A DNA stretch of 28,532 nt from an uncultured Lactobacillus sp. (GCA_948500755.1 CAOOYH010000014.1:1-28532), one strand, 5' to 3'; positions 15,493-23,531 are shown, counted from the first letter of the stretch. The notes: generated from the sequence alone by a model not told the origin. Numbers and translations are program-made.

Positions 15493-17109
15493 ATGGAATT
15501 ATTAAAATATTTTAGAAAATTAAAATGGGAATTCCTGTTTGTGGTATTTCTAATAGTTGTTAATGCAGGTTTTCTAACTTTAGCCGGTATCTCTAGCGCA
15601 AATGCCTTGAGTGCTGTTGCAAAATTTAGAGCAAATGAATTCTTTATGTGGGTTGCAGTAATGGGATTAGCCTACATTGTTTACGCAATAGTAAATTGTT
15701 TGGTTAATATTGAACAAGCTAGATTCTCACAAAATGTAGATAAGTTAATTAGAAAAGATATCGCTACTGAATTATCAAGATCTAATTACGCTACTTTTCA
15801 TAAGCAAACTGTATCTACCTATAGTTCATGGCTAACCAATGATATAACTACAATTAATAATTTTGGTATCGCTGATTTTCTAATGATTGTCAGGCAAGTG
15901 TTTGAAATAATCTTTGGCATGTTAACATTAGCCTACTTCAATTTTAGTTTAGTAATCACTGTAGTTATTCTTACTATCATTATGGGGGTTGTTCCAAACT
16001 TGTTTTCAAAAATATTATCTAAAAAGTCATTGGAATATACTCATGCTAATGAACGTTTAGTAAATACAATAAATGATATATTGAATGGATTTAATACTCT
16101 TTTTCTTGCTAATTTACCCCAAACTATCATAAAGAAAATAAATAAGTCTTCAGATGATGTTAAAAAGCATACCGTACAATATGCTAAAGCAGCTGGAGTT
16201 ACACAGGCTATCACAAATGGGTTGGCATTTATTAGTCAGGTAATTATTTTGGAACAAACGGGTTGGCTAATATTGCATAATTTAACTCCAGTAGGAACCA
16301 TTAGCGGTGCCCAGTTCTTTGCTGGCACTATATTTGCAGAGTTAAGTGGTATTAGTTTTAATTGGCAAGAGTTCAAATCAGTTAAACCGATTATCCAGAA
16401 ATTCAAATCAGGATTTGATAAGAAGGATAATGAGCAAATATTTAAAAATGTAGAATTAGGTAATATAAAATTTAACAATATTTCATACAAATATTCTAAA
16501 AACGATAAGCCTCTATTCCAAAATTTAAATTTAGATTTCCAGCTTAATAATAAATACATCTTGGTAGGTGATTCAGCTGCCGGTAAGTCCACCATTCTTA
16601 ATTTAGTTGCGGGACTACTAAGAAATAATAGTGGTGATATAAAAATGAATGATATAAGCTATTCAGCAATTTCAGACAATGACTTACATGAAAAAATATC
16701 ATATTTACAGCAAGATCCTTATATCTTTTCAGCTTCTTTAAAGTGGAACTTGACTCTAGGCAAAAATATACCTGATGCTAAAATAAATAACGTTATTCAT
16801 GAATGTGGTCTTGAAGATATGGTCGCTAAACTTCCCAATGGCTTGGATACTGTATTGAGTGATCAAGGAAAGCAATTATCAGGTGGACAGAAGCAACGTA
16901 TTTCATTTGCTAGAGAAATTCTGCGAGATAAACCTATTTATTTATTAGATGAAGCAACTTCTGCATTAGATAAGTCTGCTAGTGTTAAACTTGAAAAGGC
17001 AATTTTATCAAAGAAGAATACAACGGTTATAATGGTAACTCATCATCTAAGAGAAGAAATAAAACAATTGGCTAATGAAGTGATTAATTTAAATGAGGTG
17101 AAGGAGTAG
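15493..17109 (+). CDS. ABC exporter half-transporter (membrane domain fused to ATPase)
   Basis: A 538-residue protein with an N-terminal transmembrane domain of about six spans (residues 1-300) and a C-terminal ATPase. ATPase motifs are complete: Walker A GDSAAGKST (359-367), Q-loop SYLQQD, signature LSGGQ (462-466), Walker B IYLLDE (482-487) and H-loop His517. This is the layout of homodimeric or heterodimeric exporters of peptides, lipids or drugs. It has no N-terminal C39 peptidase, so it would not cleave leader peptides itself. AAGGAG lies shortly before the ATG. The gene is the only intact gene in the islet; no partner half-transporter, precursor peptide or immunity gene adjoins it, so substrate is unknown. 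Frequent ATA codons set it apart from the flanking core genes. No clear terminator follows before the right repeat, whose hairpin would serve. Confidence 0.85.
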   Translation: MELLKYFRKLKWEFLFVVFLIVVNAGFLTLAGISSANALSAVAKFRANEFFMWVAVMGLAYIVYAIVNCLVNIEQARFSQNVDKLIRKDIATELSRSNYATFHKQTVSTYSSWLTNDITTINNFGIADFLMIVRQVFEIIFGMLTLAYFNFSLVITVVILTIIMGVVPNLFSKILSKKSLEYTHANERLVNTINDILNGFNTLFLANLPQTIIKKINKSSDDVKKHTVQYAKAAGVTQAITNGLAFISQVIILEQTGWLILHNLTPVGTISGAQFFAGTIFAELSGISFNWQEFKSVKPIIQKFKSGFDKKDNEQIFKNVELGNIKFNNISYKYSKNDKPLFQNLNLDFQLNNKYILVGDSAAGKSTILNLVAGLLRNNSGDIKMNDISYSAISDNDLHEKISYLQQDPYIFSASLKWNLTLGKNIPDAKINNVIHECGLEDMVAKLPNGLDTVLSDQGKQLSGGQKQRISFAREILRDKPIYLLDEATSALDKSASVKLEKAILSKKNTTVIMVTHHLREEIKQLANEVINLNEVKE

Positions 17110-17186
17110 CGTATTTCATTTGATGAATAAAGATGAAATGGATTGCAAAGAAAAATGTAAGCTTTTCTATATATTTTTTATGAGCA

Positions 17187-17243
17187 CCAAATCACTGATA
17201 TGACGCTCCGTATGGAGCGTCTTTTTTTTGTGCAATTTTTCAT
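17187..17243 (+). repeat. Right direct repeat (attR-like)
   Basis: This copy repeats the tRNA acceptor 3' strand CCAAATCA and the terminator, but is not preceded by a tRNA body. It is probably the original chromosomal 3' end of tRNA-Arg, displaced by the insertion. Confidence 0.85.
17202..17229 (+). terminator. Displaced tRNA terminator, now downstream of the ABC gene
   Basis: A perfect 8-bp stem GACGCTCC / GGAGCGTC with loop GTAT and eight T. The tRNA-side copy has a G-U pair instead, so this one looks like the ancestral form. It now likely ends the ABC transcript. Confidence 0.85.
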
Positions 17244-17311
17244 CTTTTGATATAGACCAATTATAGATAAAACATCTTGACCAATTTCTTTAATAGGGTT
17301 ATTATTGCTAG

Positions 17312-17317
17312 TATAAC
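17312..17317 (+). promoter_or_regulatory. Possible -10 box of glmS
   Basis: TATAAC lies 56 bases before the glmS start codon, with only a weak -35 (TTTAAT at 17289-17294, 17-base spacer). A TTGACC at 17278 is too far away to pair with it. The short leader leaves no room for a glmS ribozyme. Confidence 0.3.
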
Positions 17318-17328
17318 AGCAAAATAAA

Positions 17329-17357
17329 TATAGTCCATTTAACTTAAATGAACTATA
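17329..17357 (+). promoter_or_regulatory. Near-perfect palindrome in the glmS leader
   Basis: TATAGTCCATTTAA (17329-17342) and TTAAATGAACTATA (17344-17357) are complementary at 13 of 14 positions around a single central base. The palindrome ends three bases before AAAGGAG. It could be an operator for a dimeric repressor or a leader hairpin that affects translation or mRNA stability. Confidence 0.6.
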
Positions 17358-17373
17358 CCAAAGGAGAAAACTT

Positions 17374-19185
17374 ATGTGTGGAATTGTTGGTGTTGTTGGA
17401 AAACCTGCAAGAGATATTATTTTAAATGGCTTAACTAACTTAGAATATCGTGGTTACGATTCTGCAGGTATATATTTAAATGACTTAAATGGAAACGAAT
17501 ATTTAACAAAAGCAGTCGGTAGAATTTCTAACTTAAAAGAAAAACTAACTCCTGATGAACAAGGATTAGTAGGAATTGGTCATACTCGTTGGGCTACACA
17601 TGGTAAGCCAACAGTGGATAATGCTCACCCTCACTTTGATGAAACTAAGCGTTTTTACCTAGTTCATAATGGGGTTATTGAAAATTATGCCGAATTAAAA
17701 GAAAAATACTTACAAGGGGTAAAGTTCCACTCTAATACTGATACTGAAGTGGTTGTCCAATTAATTAGTAAGATTGCTCGTGAGAAGAATTTAGATGGTT
17801 TTTCTGCGTTTAAAAAAGCTTTGAAATTAGTCAAAGGTTCATATGCCTTCCTTTTAGTTGATAACACTGAACCAGAGCATGTTTTTATTGCTAAAAACAA
17901 GTCACCAATGATGTTAGGGCTTGGCGATGGTTTCAATATTATTGCTTCTGATGCAATTTCTGTTTTAGATCAAACCAAAACTTTTGTTGATTTACAAGAT
18001 GGTGATGTTGGTGACATTACTAAAGATTCTTACACAATCGAAACTGTTGATGGTAAAAAGGTTGAACGTAAGCCCCATGTATTAGATATTGATCCTAATG
18101 CAGCCTCAAAGGGAACTTACGAATTTTACATGCTCAAAGAAATTGATGAACAACCAAGCGTAATGCGTAAAATTTCTCAAACTTATTTTGATGAAAATGA
18201 TGATGTTAAGGTTGATCCAAAAATTATTGATTCTATTTCAAAAGCAGATCGTATTTATATTTACGCTGCTGGGACTAGTTACCATGCTGGTTTAGTTGGT
18301 AAGACAATGTTAGAACATTATACTGGAATCCCAACTGAAGTTGGTTTGGCCTCAGAAGCTGGTTATCACTTCCCAATGATGAGTAAGAATCCATTCTTTA
18401 TTTTCTTAACTCAGTCAGGAGAAACCGCTGATTCTCGTGTTGTTTTAAAAGAAGTTAATAAGCGTAATATCCCAAGTTTAACAATTACTAATGTAGAAGG
18501 TTCAACTTTATCAAGAGAAGCAGACTACACTATGCTCTTAGAAGCTGGTCCTGAAATTGCAGTTGCATCTACTAAGGCATACACTGCCCAAATTGCTGTT
18601 CAAGCAGTTCTAGCTAAGGCATTGGGCGAAGCACTTAATAAAGCAGAAGCTAAAGATTGGAATTTAAAGCATGATTTAGCTATTGCAGCAGAAGGGATGC
18701 AGCAACTTGTTGACAGTAAAGAAAGTTTGAAAGAGATTGCTGATAAATACCTAATTAAGTCTCGAAATGCTTTCTACATTGGACGCGGAATTGATTATGC
18801 AGTAGCCTTAGAAGGAGCATTAAAACTTAAAGAAGTTTCATATATTCAAACTGAAGGTTTTGCAGCAGCTGAATTAAAGCATGGTACTATTTCTCTTATC
18901 GAAAAAGATACCCCAGTAATTGCCTTAATTAATGATCCTGCAACAGCTGATTTAACGCGCGGAAATATTCAAGAAGTTGTTTCTAGAGGTGCTAACGTTG
19001 TTACTATTGCTGGTAAAGACTTTGCTAGAGAAGGGGACAATGTAGTTTTACCAACAATTAACTATTATATGTCTGCTCTATTAACTGTTGTGCCAGCTCA
19101 ACTTCTTGCATATTATGCATCAAAAGATAAGGGCCTTGATGTAGATAAGCCACGTAACTTGGCTAAGAGTGTTACAGTTGAATAA
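17374..19185 (+). CDS. glmS: Glutamine--fructose-6-phosphate aminotransferase (isomerizing)
   Basis: GlmS converts fructose 6-phosphate and glutamine to glucosamine 6-phosphate, the first committed step toward UDP-GlcNAc for peptidoglycan and other wall polymers. The 603-residue protein has the usual length. The N-terminal glutaminase domain starts MCGIVGVVG with Cys2 as nucleophile after Met removal; two SIS sugar-isomerase domains follow (about 285-425 and 455-595), with AAGTSYHAG in the first, and the C-terminus PRNLAKSVTVE carries the conserved Lys598. AAAGGAG precedes the ATG. The gene is monocistronic, with a palindrome in its leader and a strong terminator behind it. The tRNA-Arg islet now lies just upstream, so its native promoter region may have been changed by the insertion. 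Confidence 0.98.
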   Translation: MCGIVGVVGKPARDIILNGLTNLEYRGYDSAGIYLNDLNGNEYLTKAVGRISNLKEKLTPDEQGLVGIGHTRWATHGKPTVDNAHPHFDETKRFYLVHNGVIENYAELKEKYLQGVKFHSNTDTEVVVQLISKIAREKNLDGFSAFKKALKLVKGSYAFLLVDNTEPEHVFIAKNKSPMMLGLGDGFNIIASDAISVLDQTKTFVDLQDGDVGDITKDSYTIETVDGKKVERKPHVLDIDPNAASKGTYEFYMLKEIDEQPSVMRKISQTYFDENDDVKVDPKIIDSISKADRIYIYAAGTSYHAGLVGKTMLEHYTGIPTEVGLASEAGYHFPMMSKNPFFIFLTQSGETADSRVVLKEVNKRNIPSLTITNVEGSTLSREADYTMLLEAGPEIAVASTKAYTAQIAVQAVLAKALGEALNKAEAKDWNLKHDLAIAAEGMQQLVDSKESLKEIADKYLIKSRNAFYIGRGIDYAVALEGALKLKEVSYIQTEGFAAAELKHGTISLIEKDTPVIALINDPATADLTRGNIQEVVSRGANVVTIAGKDFAREGDNVVLPTINYYMSALLTVVPAQLLAYYASKDKGLDVDKPRNLAKSVTVE

Positions 19186-19205
19186 TAGAATTTAGATTAA
19201 TTATT

Positions 19206-19252
19206 AAAATAGAGAATTAGTAATTCTAAAGGTGCTAATTCTCTATTTTTTA
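19206..19252 (+). terminator. glmS terminator
   Basis: A perfect 15-bp stem AAAATAGAGAATTAG / CTAATTCTCTATTTT with a 14-base loop, continuing into TT. Confidence 0.88.
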
Positions 19253-19329
19253 TGTAATTCTTTAGTGAAAAATCCAATTTTGATTTAAAATATATAAATA
19301 TAGTAAGGTAAAAATGAACGAGGGCAATT

Positions 19330-19749
19330 ATGTTATCAAAAATATCAATTTTACTTACAAATCATCATTTAACCTTAAAGGATATTTCACAAAGTAATTC
19401 TTTAATGGAAAAAGATTTAGAAGATGCACTTAATGAGAATCCAGATAATTGGTCAAGTGCAATTTTATCGGCATTATCGTCATCTTTAAATATGCGACCA
19501 GGAGATTTACTGGAATTACTTGATCCAGTTTATTCTTTGAAAATTAATGACACTAATCAAATGATTCAAGGCATTTATATTGAAGATCCAGAAATGTATG
19601 AACAAATTAGATTTGTTGTAGAAAGTGAACACTTAGAGGGTTGGCAACCAGATGAAGAGGATATTTTAATGCTACTTGATGAGGCGATTAATCCATCTAA
19701 GGAGATTAAAAGTGAAATTGATCGGATTTGGGGTGAAGAAAATGAATGA
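19330..19749 (+). CDS. Fic-associated antitoxin: XRE-like N-terminus plus VbhA-type inhibitory domain
   Basis: A 139-residue acidic protein, probably the antitoxin of the Fic protein that follows. Residues about 95-135 carry S99-E-H-L-E103-G104 followed by W.PD, which fits the (S/T)xxxE(G/N) inhibitory helix of class I Fic antitoxins. From memory the Bartonella VbhA segment SQRLEGLEPD is closely alike, including the PD after it. In that system the Glu blocks ATP binding in the toxin. Residues about 13-65 (LTLKDIS, then a helix, then SSLNMRPGDLLELLD) look like a degenerate XRE helix-turn-helix that ends in the usual 'L.V.PG.LL' pattern. The architecture would join DNA-binding autoregulation to toxin inhibition. 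Known VbhA is much shorter, so the N-terminal addition is notable. GAGGG lies six to seven bases before ATG. Its last eight bases overlap the toxin gene. Confidence 0.7.
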   Translation: MLSKISILLTNHHLTLKDISQSNSLMEKDLEDALNENPDNWSSAILSALSSSLNMRPGDLLELLDPVYSLKINDTNQMIQGIYIEDPEMYEQIRFVVESEHLEGWQPDEEDILMLLDEAINPSKEIKSEIDRIWGEENE

Positions 19750-20329
19750 GGCCGAAAAGGATTCTGAATGGTATCGTCAAAAATTTCTTTACCCAAATGG
19801 TACGCTTAAAAATAAGCTCAATATTACTGATGCGGCAGAATTAGCACAAAAAGAATACTTAGGCTCAGGAATTCGGGCCGTGGCTTTTTTGAGAAAGAAT
19901 AAGAAAATCACTAGTGTTGAAGATTTGAAAAAAATTCATAAAATTATGTTTGGTTGGCTTTACGATTGGGCTGGTCAAATTAGAGATTATGAATTAGTTA
20001 AAGGAGAGACAGAGTTTTTAGAGTATTCTCGTATTAATTTTGGAATTGAAGAAATAGACGAAAAGATACAACAATTGTCTTCTAAAAAAGAACTTGCAAA
20101 TGTTGACTATGCTTTTTTACTGGATAGATTAAATTATCTTCATCCCTTTAGAGAGGGAAATGGGAGAAGCAGTAAATTATTTTTACAAGCTTTTGCTGCC
20201 AATCATGGTCAAGTGATTGATTATCCACGTTCAAACAAAGACCTGATTATTGCCCAAAATAATGCAGATATTGATCAAATTGCTAGTCTAATTAGAGTTA
20301 ATGCTAAAGCAAAGAAAGTTGCTCATTAG
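19742..20329 (+). CDS. Fic-domain toxin (probable AMP-transferase)
   Basis: A 195-residue Fic protein that would transfer AMP from ATP to a hydroxyl group on a target protein. VbhT-like toxins of this class act on DNA gyrase and topoisomerase IV; the target here is unknown. The core motif is HPFREGNGRSSK (134-145): catalytic His134, Glu138 for metal and the GNGR anion hole are kept, but the last Arg of HxFx(D/E)GNGRxxR is Lys145. The upstream LYDWAGQIRDYEL and the flap around KGETEF fit class I Fic proteins. Start is ATG 19742, overlapping the antitoxin stop by eight bases behind GGGGTGAAG. An earlier in-frame ATG at 19676 would add 22 residues that look like an out-of-frame reading of the antitoxin. 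The tight overlap and order (antitoxin first) fit a toxin-antitoxin operon. Confidence 0.88.
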   Translation: MNEAEKDSEWYRQKFLYPNGTLKNKLNITDAAELAQKEYLGSGIRAVAFLRKNKKITSVEDLKKIHKIMFGWLYDWAGQIRDYELVKGETEFLEYSRINFGIEEIDEKIQQLSSKKELANVDYAFLLDRLNYLHPFREGNGRSSKLFLQAFAANHGQVIDYPRSNKDLIIAQNNADIDQIASLIRVNAKAKKVAH

Positions 20330-20469
20330 ATAACTTGAACCGATATTTGTTATATTAAAGATTTGGATTTAACAATGGAAGAAAAATGGACTAAGATATA
20401 GATGACTGATCCGAAAACTTCTCCTTTAAGAAGTGTAACAATTTATTTTTCTTCATTAAGATCATGTTG

Positions 20470-20500
20470 AGCTACAATCAGAAATGATTGTAGCTTTTTT
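20470..20500 (+). terminator. Terminator of the antitoxin-fic operon
   Basis: A perfect 11-bp stem AGCTACAATCA / TGATTGTAGCT with loop GAAA followed by a T-run. Between the fic stop and this hairpin (20330-20469) nothing coding is seen, only a 6-bp hairpin at 20417-20434. Confidence 0.85.
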
Positions 20501-20613
20501 GTTTTGTTTATAAATTGGGTCTTAAAAATAGTAAATAATGAGCATATTAATTTATTATAAAACGCTATCAAGAGATAATTATTAATAATATTAAACTGAA
20601 AGGGATGAGCAGT

Positions 20614-21402
20614 ATGAAAAAGGCATTGAATCCTCGGATAATTGTTTCTTTGACAAGCTATGGGGATAGGTTGAATACACTATCTATTTGCCTTAAAAGT
20701 TTGCTTAATCAGACTAAAAAAGCCGATAAAATTTTAGTTTATCTGACTGATGATATTAAAGAAAGTCATCTTCCATCATCTCTTCTTGAATTACGCGATA
20801 GGGGAATTGAATATCGCTTTGTTCCCTTAGATCTAAAACCGCATAAAAAGTATTATTATGCTATGCAAGAGTTTCCTGACGATATTATTGTTACAGTAGA
20901 TGATGATGTTATTTACTATAAAGAAATGCTATCAGAATTATATAAAACGTACTTAAAATTTCCGAAATGTATTGTCACGGGAAGAGCCCATGAAATAACT
21001 TTTAATGATGATGGATCGATTAAAGCATATGATGATTGGAATTGGTGCAGTCAAAAGTATGAACAGCCATCGATGAAATTATTAGCTACGGGGGCTGGCA
21101 GTGTTTTATACCCACCTTATCTATTAGATGAAAAGCTATTATTTAATTTAGATTATATTAAGCACTACATTACAGTAGATGATTTATGGTTAAAATTAGT
21201 CGAAGTATTATCAAATGTACCAACGGTAGTATGTAGTTTAAAAATAGAAAAAATGCGTGAAGGAATTCCTGATACACAAGCGCAGGGCTTGTTTAATAAG
21301 AATGTTGGTAAAAATGAAAATGATCTTTATTTAAAAGACTTAGATAAAGAATTTTCCTTAGCAAGTAAAATTCTCGCTTATGAAAATGGAACAGAAAAGT
21401 AA
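20614..21402 (+). CDS. GT-A-like glycosyltransferase, solitary
   Basis: A 262-residue soluble protein without signal peptide or membrane span. Near the N-terminus it has PRIIVSLTSYGDRLNTLSICLKSLLNQT, a nucleotide-sugar-binding-like start of GT2/GT-A enzymes, and the acidic triad DDD (Asp96-98) in IIVTVDDDVIYY, the expected metal and nucleotide site. TGAGS in the middle and a later VDDLW could be acceptor and catalytic parts. It may transfer a sugar onto a surface glycan or glycolipid, but no neighbouring glycan genes give the context. The start ATG 20614 is used because AAAGGG at 20599-20604 lies nine bases upstream; an ATG at 20605 abuts that site. It is a one-gene unit ending at a terminator shared with the convergent DUF4811 gene. 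Confidence 0.7.
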   Translation: MKKALNPRIIVSLTSYGDRLNTLSICLKSLLNQTKKADKILVYLTDDIKESHLPSSLLELRDRGIEYRFVPLDLKPHKKYYYAMQEFPDDIIVTVDDDVIYYKEMLSELYKTYLKFPKCIVTGRAHEITFNDDGSIKAYDDWNWCSQKYEQPSMKLLATGAGSVLYPPYLLDEKLLFNLDYIKHYITVDDLWLKLVEVLSNVPTVVCSLKIEKMREGIPDTQAQGLFNKNVGKNENDLYLKDLDKEFSLASKILAYENGTEK

Positions 21403-21435
21403 AAAAAGAAACGTCCGTATAGACGTTTCTTTTTT
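21402..21435. terminator. Bidirectional terminator between the glycosyltransferase and DUF4811 genes
   Basis: AAAAAAGAAACGTC and its exact complement GACGTTTCTTTTTT with a 6-base loop. Confidence 0.9.
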
Positions 21436-21451
21436 AGGATATAGATAAAAA

Positions 21452-22012
21452 TTAATGAAGGGCTGCAGCTCTTTGGGCCTGCATTTTTTCTTGCAGTTGC
21501 TTTTGTAAATTTTTCATCTCTTTAGTTGAAATTACTTTCCAGCTTGATGGAATGGTAAAAATATATTTTCTCTGTTTGAGTTCATTATTATGACTAAAGA
21601 CTCCGAACATAATTCGACTAAAATTATCTCGGTAAACATATCGAGTGGTTTCTATTTGAAGATTGGCTTGCGCACTATGTTTAATTTCGGTCGATACCTT
21701 ATCAAGTTTAATAGCATTCGGCTTCTTTTGTTCATTGTTAGTTTTATATAAGTATACTTTTTCTGTACCATTACCTAGAGGTTGATAAAGTAGAAGGGGA
21801 AGATTAGGAGTAGCACTTGAGACTAGACTTTGTTTGCTTATTTGCGTCTCAGTCTTCATTCCCCAGTGATTATAGTCATGTGCAACGATCCCCAGAATGC
21901 AAAGCGATGTAACAATTAAGGAAAGCCAGGAGATTATAGTATGTCCTTTACCAGGGATGACGTTGAAGTAAATAAATAAAATTGCGGCTAAGATTAAAAT
22001 TACAATTATCAT
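21452..22012 (-). CDS. DUF4811 membrane protein, partner of the DHA2 exporter
   Basis: A 186-residue protein with two N-terminal membrane spans (about residues 1-20 and 24-46) and a soluble part of about 140 residues that ends in a Lys/Gln/Ala-rich helix. It matches what I know of DUF4811 proteins in lactobacilli, which are regularly encoded right after an EmrB/QacA-type exporter. Their function is unknown. Its ATG overlaps the exporter stop codon by one base (TAATG), so translation is coupled and the two products probably act together. It is the last gene of the operon. Confidence 0.78.
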   Translation of the reverse strand: MIIVILILAAILFIYFNVIPGKGHTIISWLSLIVTSLCILGIVAHDYNHWGMKTETQISKQSLVSSATPNLPLLLYQPLGNGTEKVYLYKTNNEQKKPNAIKLDKVSTEIKHSAQANLQIETTRYVYRDNFSRIMFGVFSHNNELKQRKYIFTIPSSWKVISTKEMKNLQKQLQEKMQAQRAAALH

Positions 22013-23484
22013 TATCCATTCACCTCTTCTTGATTTTCACGGGCACGGTTACCTTTCTTGAGGAAGAAGGCAAGAACCAAAGCAATTAATGCAAAGACAA
22101 TGCTCATGGCAAAGGAAGCATGGAATCCATCTAAAGTAGCATTAATAGCTTGATTTTTATATTGAAGTGGTAAAGTTTTCAGTAATTCTTTACTTGGCAT
22201 GTTGTTGTTAGTCGCAGTAGTTAAGACAGAGACTAAAATGGCAGTACCAATTGAACTTAAAACTTGTCTAAATGTATTGTTTACTGCAGTTCCGTGTGAA
22301 ATCTTGTCTAAAGGCAATGAGTTCATCCCAGAAGTAGTAACATTCATCATAACTAAGGCTACTCCGACCATTCTGATTGCGTATAAAACGATAATCATGG
22401 TATAGGAACTTTGCTCAGTCAAAAATACAAATGGGATTGTACCTAATGTTAAAAGGGTCATTCCCGTAATGGCCATCTTGCGGGCACCATATTTATCGAA
22501 TAAACGTCCCGTAATTGGTGACATAATTCCAATCATTAGAGCACCTGGCAAAAGCATTAAACCTGAATGAAATGCAGATACTCCCCGTAAGTTTTGAATA
22601 TATAAAGGTAGCACCATCTCGATACCAACCATGGCCAAATTTGTAATACCACTAAGGGCTGCAGCTAAAGAAAATTCAAAGTGTTTGAACACAGTAATAT
22701 CTAAGAAAGGATCTGACATTTTCAATTGACGAAGACCGAAGATGATGACAAATACTATCCCTACACCAATAAACATTAAAATTTCTGGATTAGTCCAACC
22801 TTTGTTGCCGGCCTCGGAGAAACCATAAAGTAAGCTCCCAAATCCAACAGTAGAAGTGGTTACAGATAAAATATCAATTTTTTCTTTTTTAGTAGGGAGT
22901 ACATCTTTAATTAAAAAGAAAGCTAATATAATAACCACGCCAGCAATTGGGGCAATAATACTAAATAAGTAGCGCCAAGAAAGATTATCAACGATCCATC
23001 CAGATAAAGTTGGGCCGATGGCAGGAGCTAAGCCGATAACAATACCAACAGTTCCCATAGCAGCCCCACGTTTATTAGCTGGAAAGATAGAAAGCATAAT
23101 GGTTTGAAGAAGAGGCATCGTGACTCCAACACCTAATCCTTGAATAATTCTACCAGCAAGTAGGGTGCCAAAGTTCGGTGCAATTGCTGCGATAACTGTT
23201 CCAATAAAGAAAACAGACATTGCACTCAAGTACATTTTTCTTGATCCAAAGCGATTGATTAGCCATGCGGAAATTGGGATCATTACTCCGTTAACTAGCA
23301 AAAATGCTGTTGAAAGCCATTCAGCAGTTGCAGTGCTGATATGAAAGGAACGCATTATTGAAGGTAGAGCAGTAGCAAGCAATGTCCCGTTTAACACAGT
23401 ACAGAAAGAACCAATAATTAAAACTAATACCAGTAAGTTTCGATTATAGGACTTTCCATGAATATCGGTGGGTTGTTTATCCAT
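22012..23484 (-). CDS. MFS multidrug exporter, DHA2 (EmrB/QacA) family
   Basis: A 490-residue proton-driven exporter with 14 predicted spans. The early motif LATALPSIMRSF with a following 'TAEWLSTAFLLVNGVMIPISAWL', motif A (NRFGSRKMYLSAM, between spans 2 and 3), and GLAPAIGPTLSGWIVD (motif C, span 5) are typical of DHA2 drug exporters such as LmrB/EmrB. Substrates cannot be predicted. AAAGGA lies eight bases before the ATG. The gene is transcribed from a consensus promoter that faces away from a MerR-family gene, and is coupled to the DUF4811 gene. The divergent MerR protein is the obvious regulator. Confidence 0.92.
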   Translation of the reverse strand: MDKQPTDIHGKSYNRNLLVLVLIIGSFCTVLNGTLLATALPSIMRSFHISTATAEWLSTAFLLVNGVMIPISAWLINRFGSRKMYLSAMSVFFIGTVIAAIAPNFGTLLAGRIIQGLGVGVTMPLLQTIMLSIFPANKRGAAMGTVGIVIGLAPAIGPTLSGWIVDNLSWRYLFSIIAPIAGVVIILAFFLIKDVLPTKKEKIDILSVTTSTVGFGSLLYGFSEAGNKGWTNPEILMFIGVGIVFVIIFGLRQLKMSDPFLDITVFKHFEFSLAAALSGITNLAMVGIEMVLPLYIQNLRGVSAFHSGLMLLPGALMIGIMSPITGRLFDKYGARKMAITGMTLLTLGTIPFVFLTEQSSYTMIIVLYAIRMVGVALVMMNVTTSGMNSLPLDKISHGTAVNNTFRQVLSSIGTAILVSVLTTATNNNMPSKELLKTLPLQYKNQAINATLDGFHASFAMSIVFALIALVLAFFLKKGNRARENQEEVNG

Positions 23485-23531
23485 TTTGAAGATCCTTTCT
23501 AAGTTATTAATATTAAAATTTAACTATAAAA

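Larger units (their letters stand above)
15037..17186 (+). mobile_element. Decayed 2.15-kb islet integrated at the tRNA-Arg 3' end
   Basis: The segment lies between two direct copies of the tRNA-Arg 3' end and terminator, 2150 bp apart. From the left it holds a possible integrase tail, a 320-base non-coding AT-rich stretch with an orphan hairpin, and one ABC exporter gene. No complete integrase, replication or mobilization gene is present. The ABC gene uses many ATA isoleucine codons, unlike pepN and glmS on either side, in line with foreign origin. The simplest reading is an element that integrated by tRNA recombination and then lost most of its content. A different explanation is local duplication followed by gene insertion. 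Confidence 0.7.

Noticed and set aside
17123..17203. 26-codon frame after the ABC gene (two Cys, hydrophobic end), a possible exported peptide
   Set aside because: AAGGAG is about 16 bases from the ATG, too far, and the last codons are made of the tRNA-end repeat, so it is probably chance.
17244..17373. glmS ribozyme
   Set aside because: The space between the right repeat and the start codon is about 130 bases and shows no conserved ribozyme core; only the short palindrome is seen.
19676..19741. Upstream ATG giving a 22-residue longer Fic protein
   Set aside because: The extra residues are an alternative-frame reading of the antitoxin's conserved C-terminus and lack a suitable ribosome binding site.
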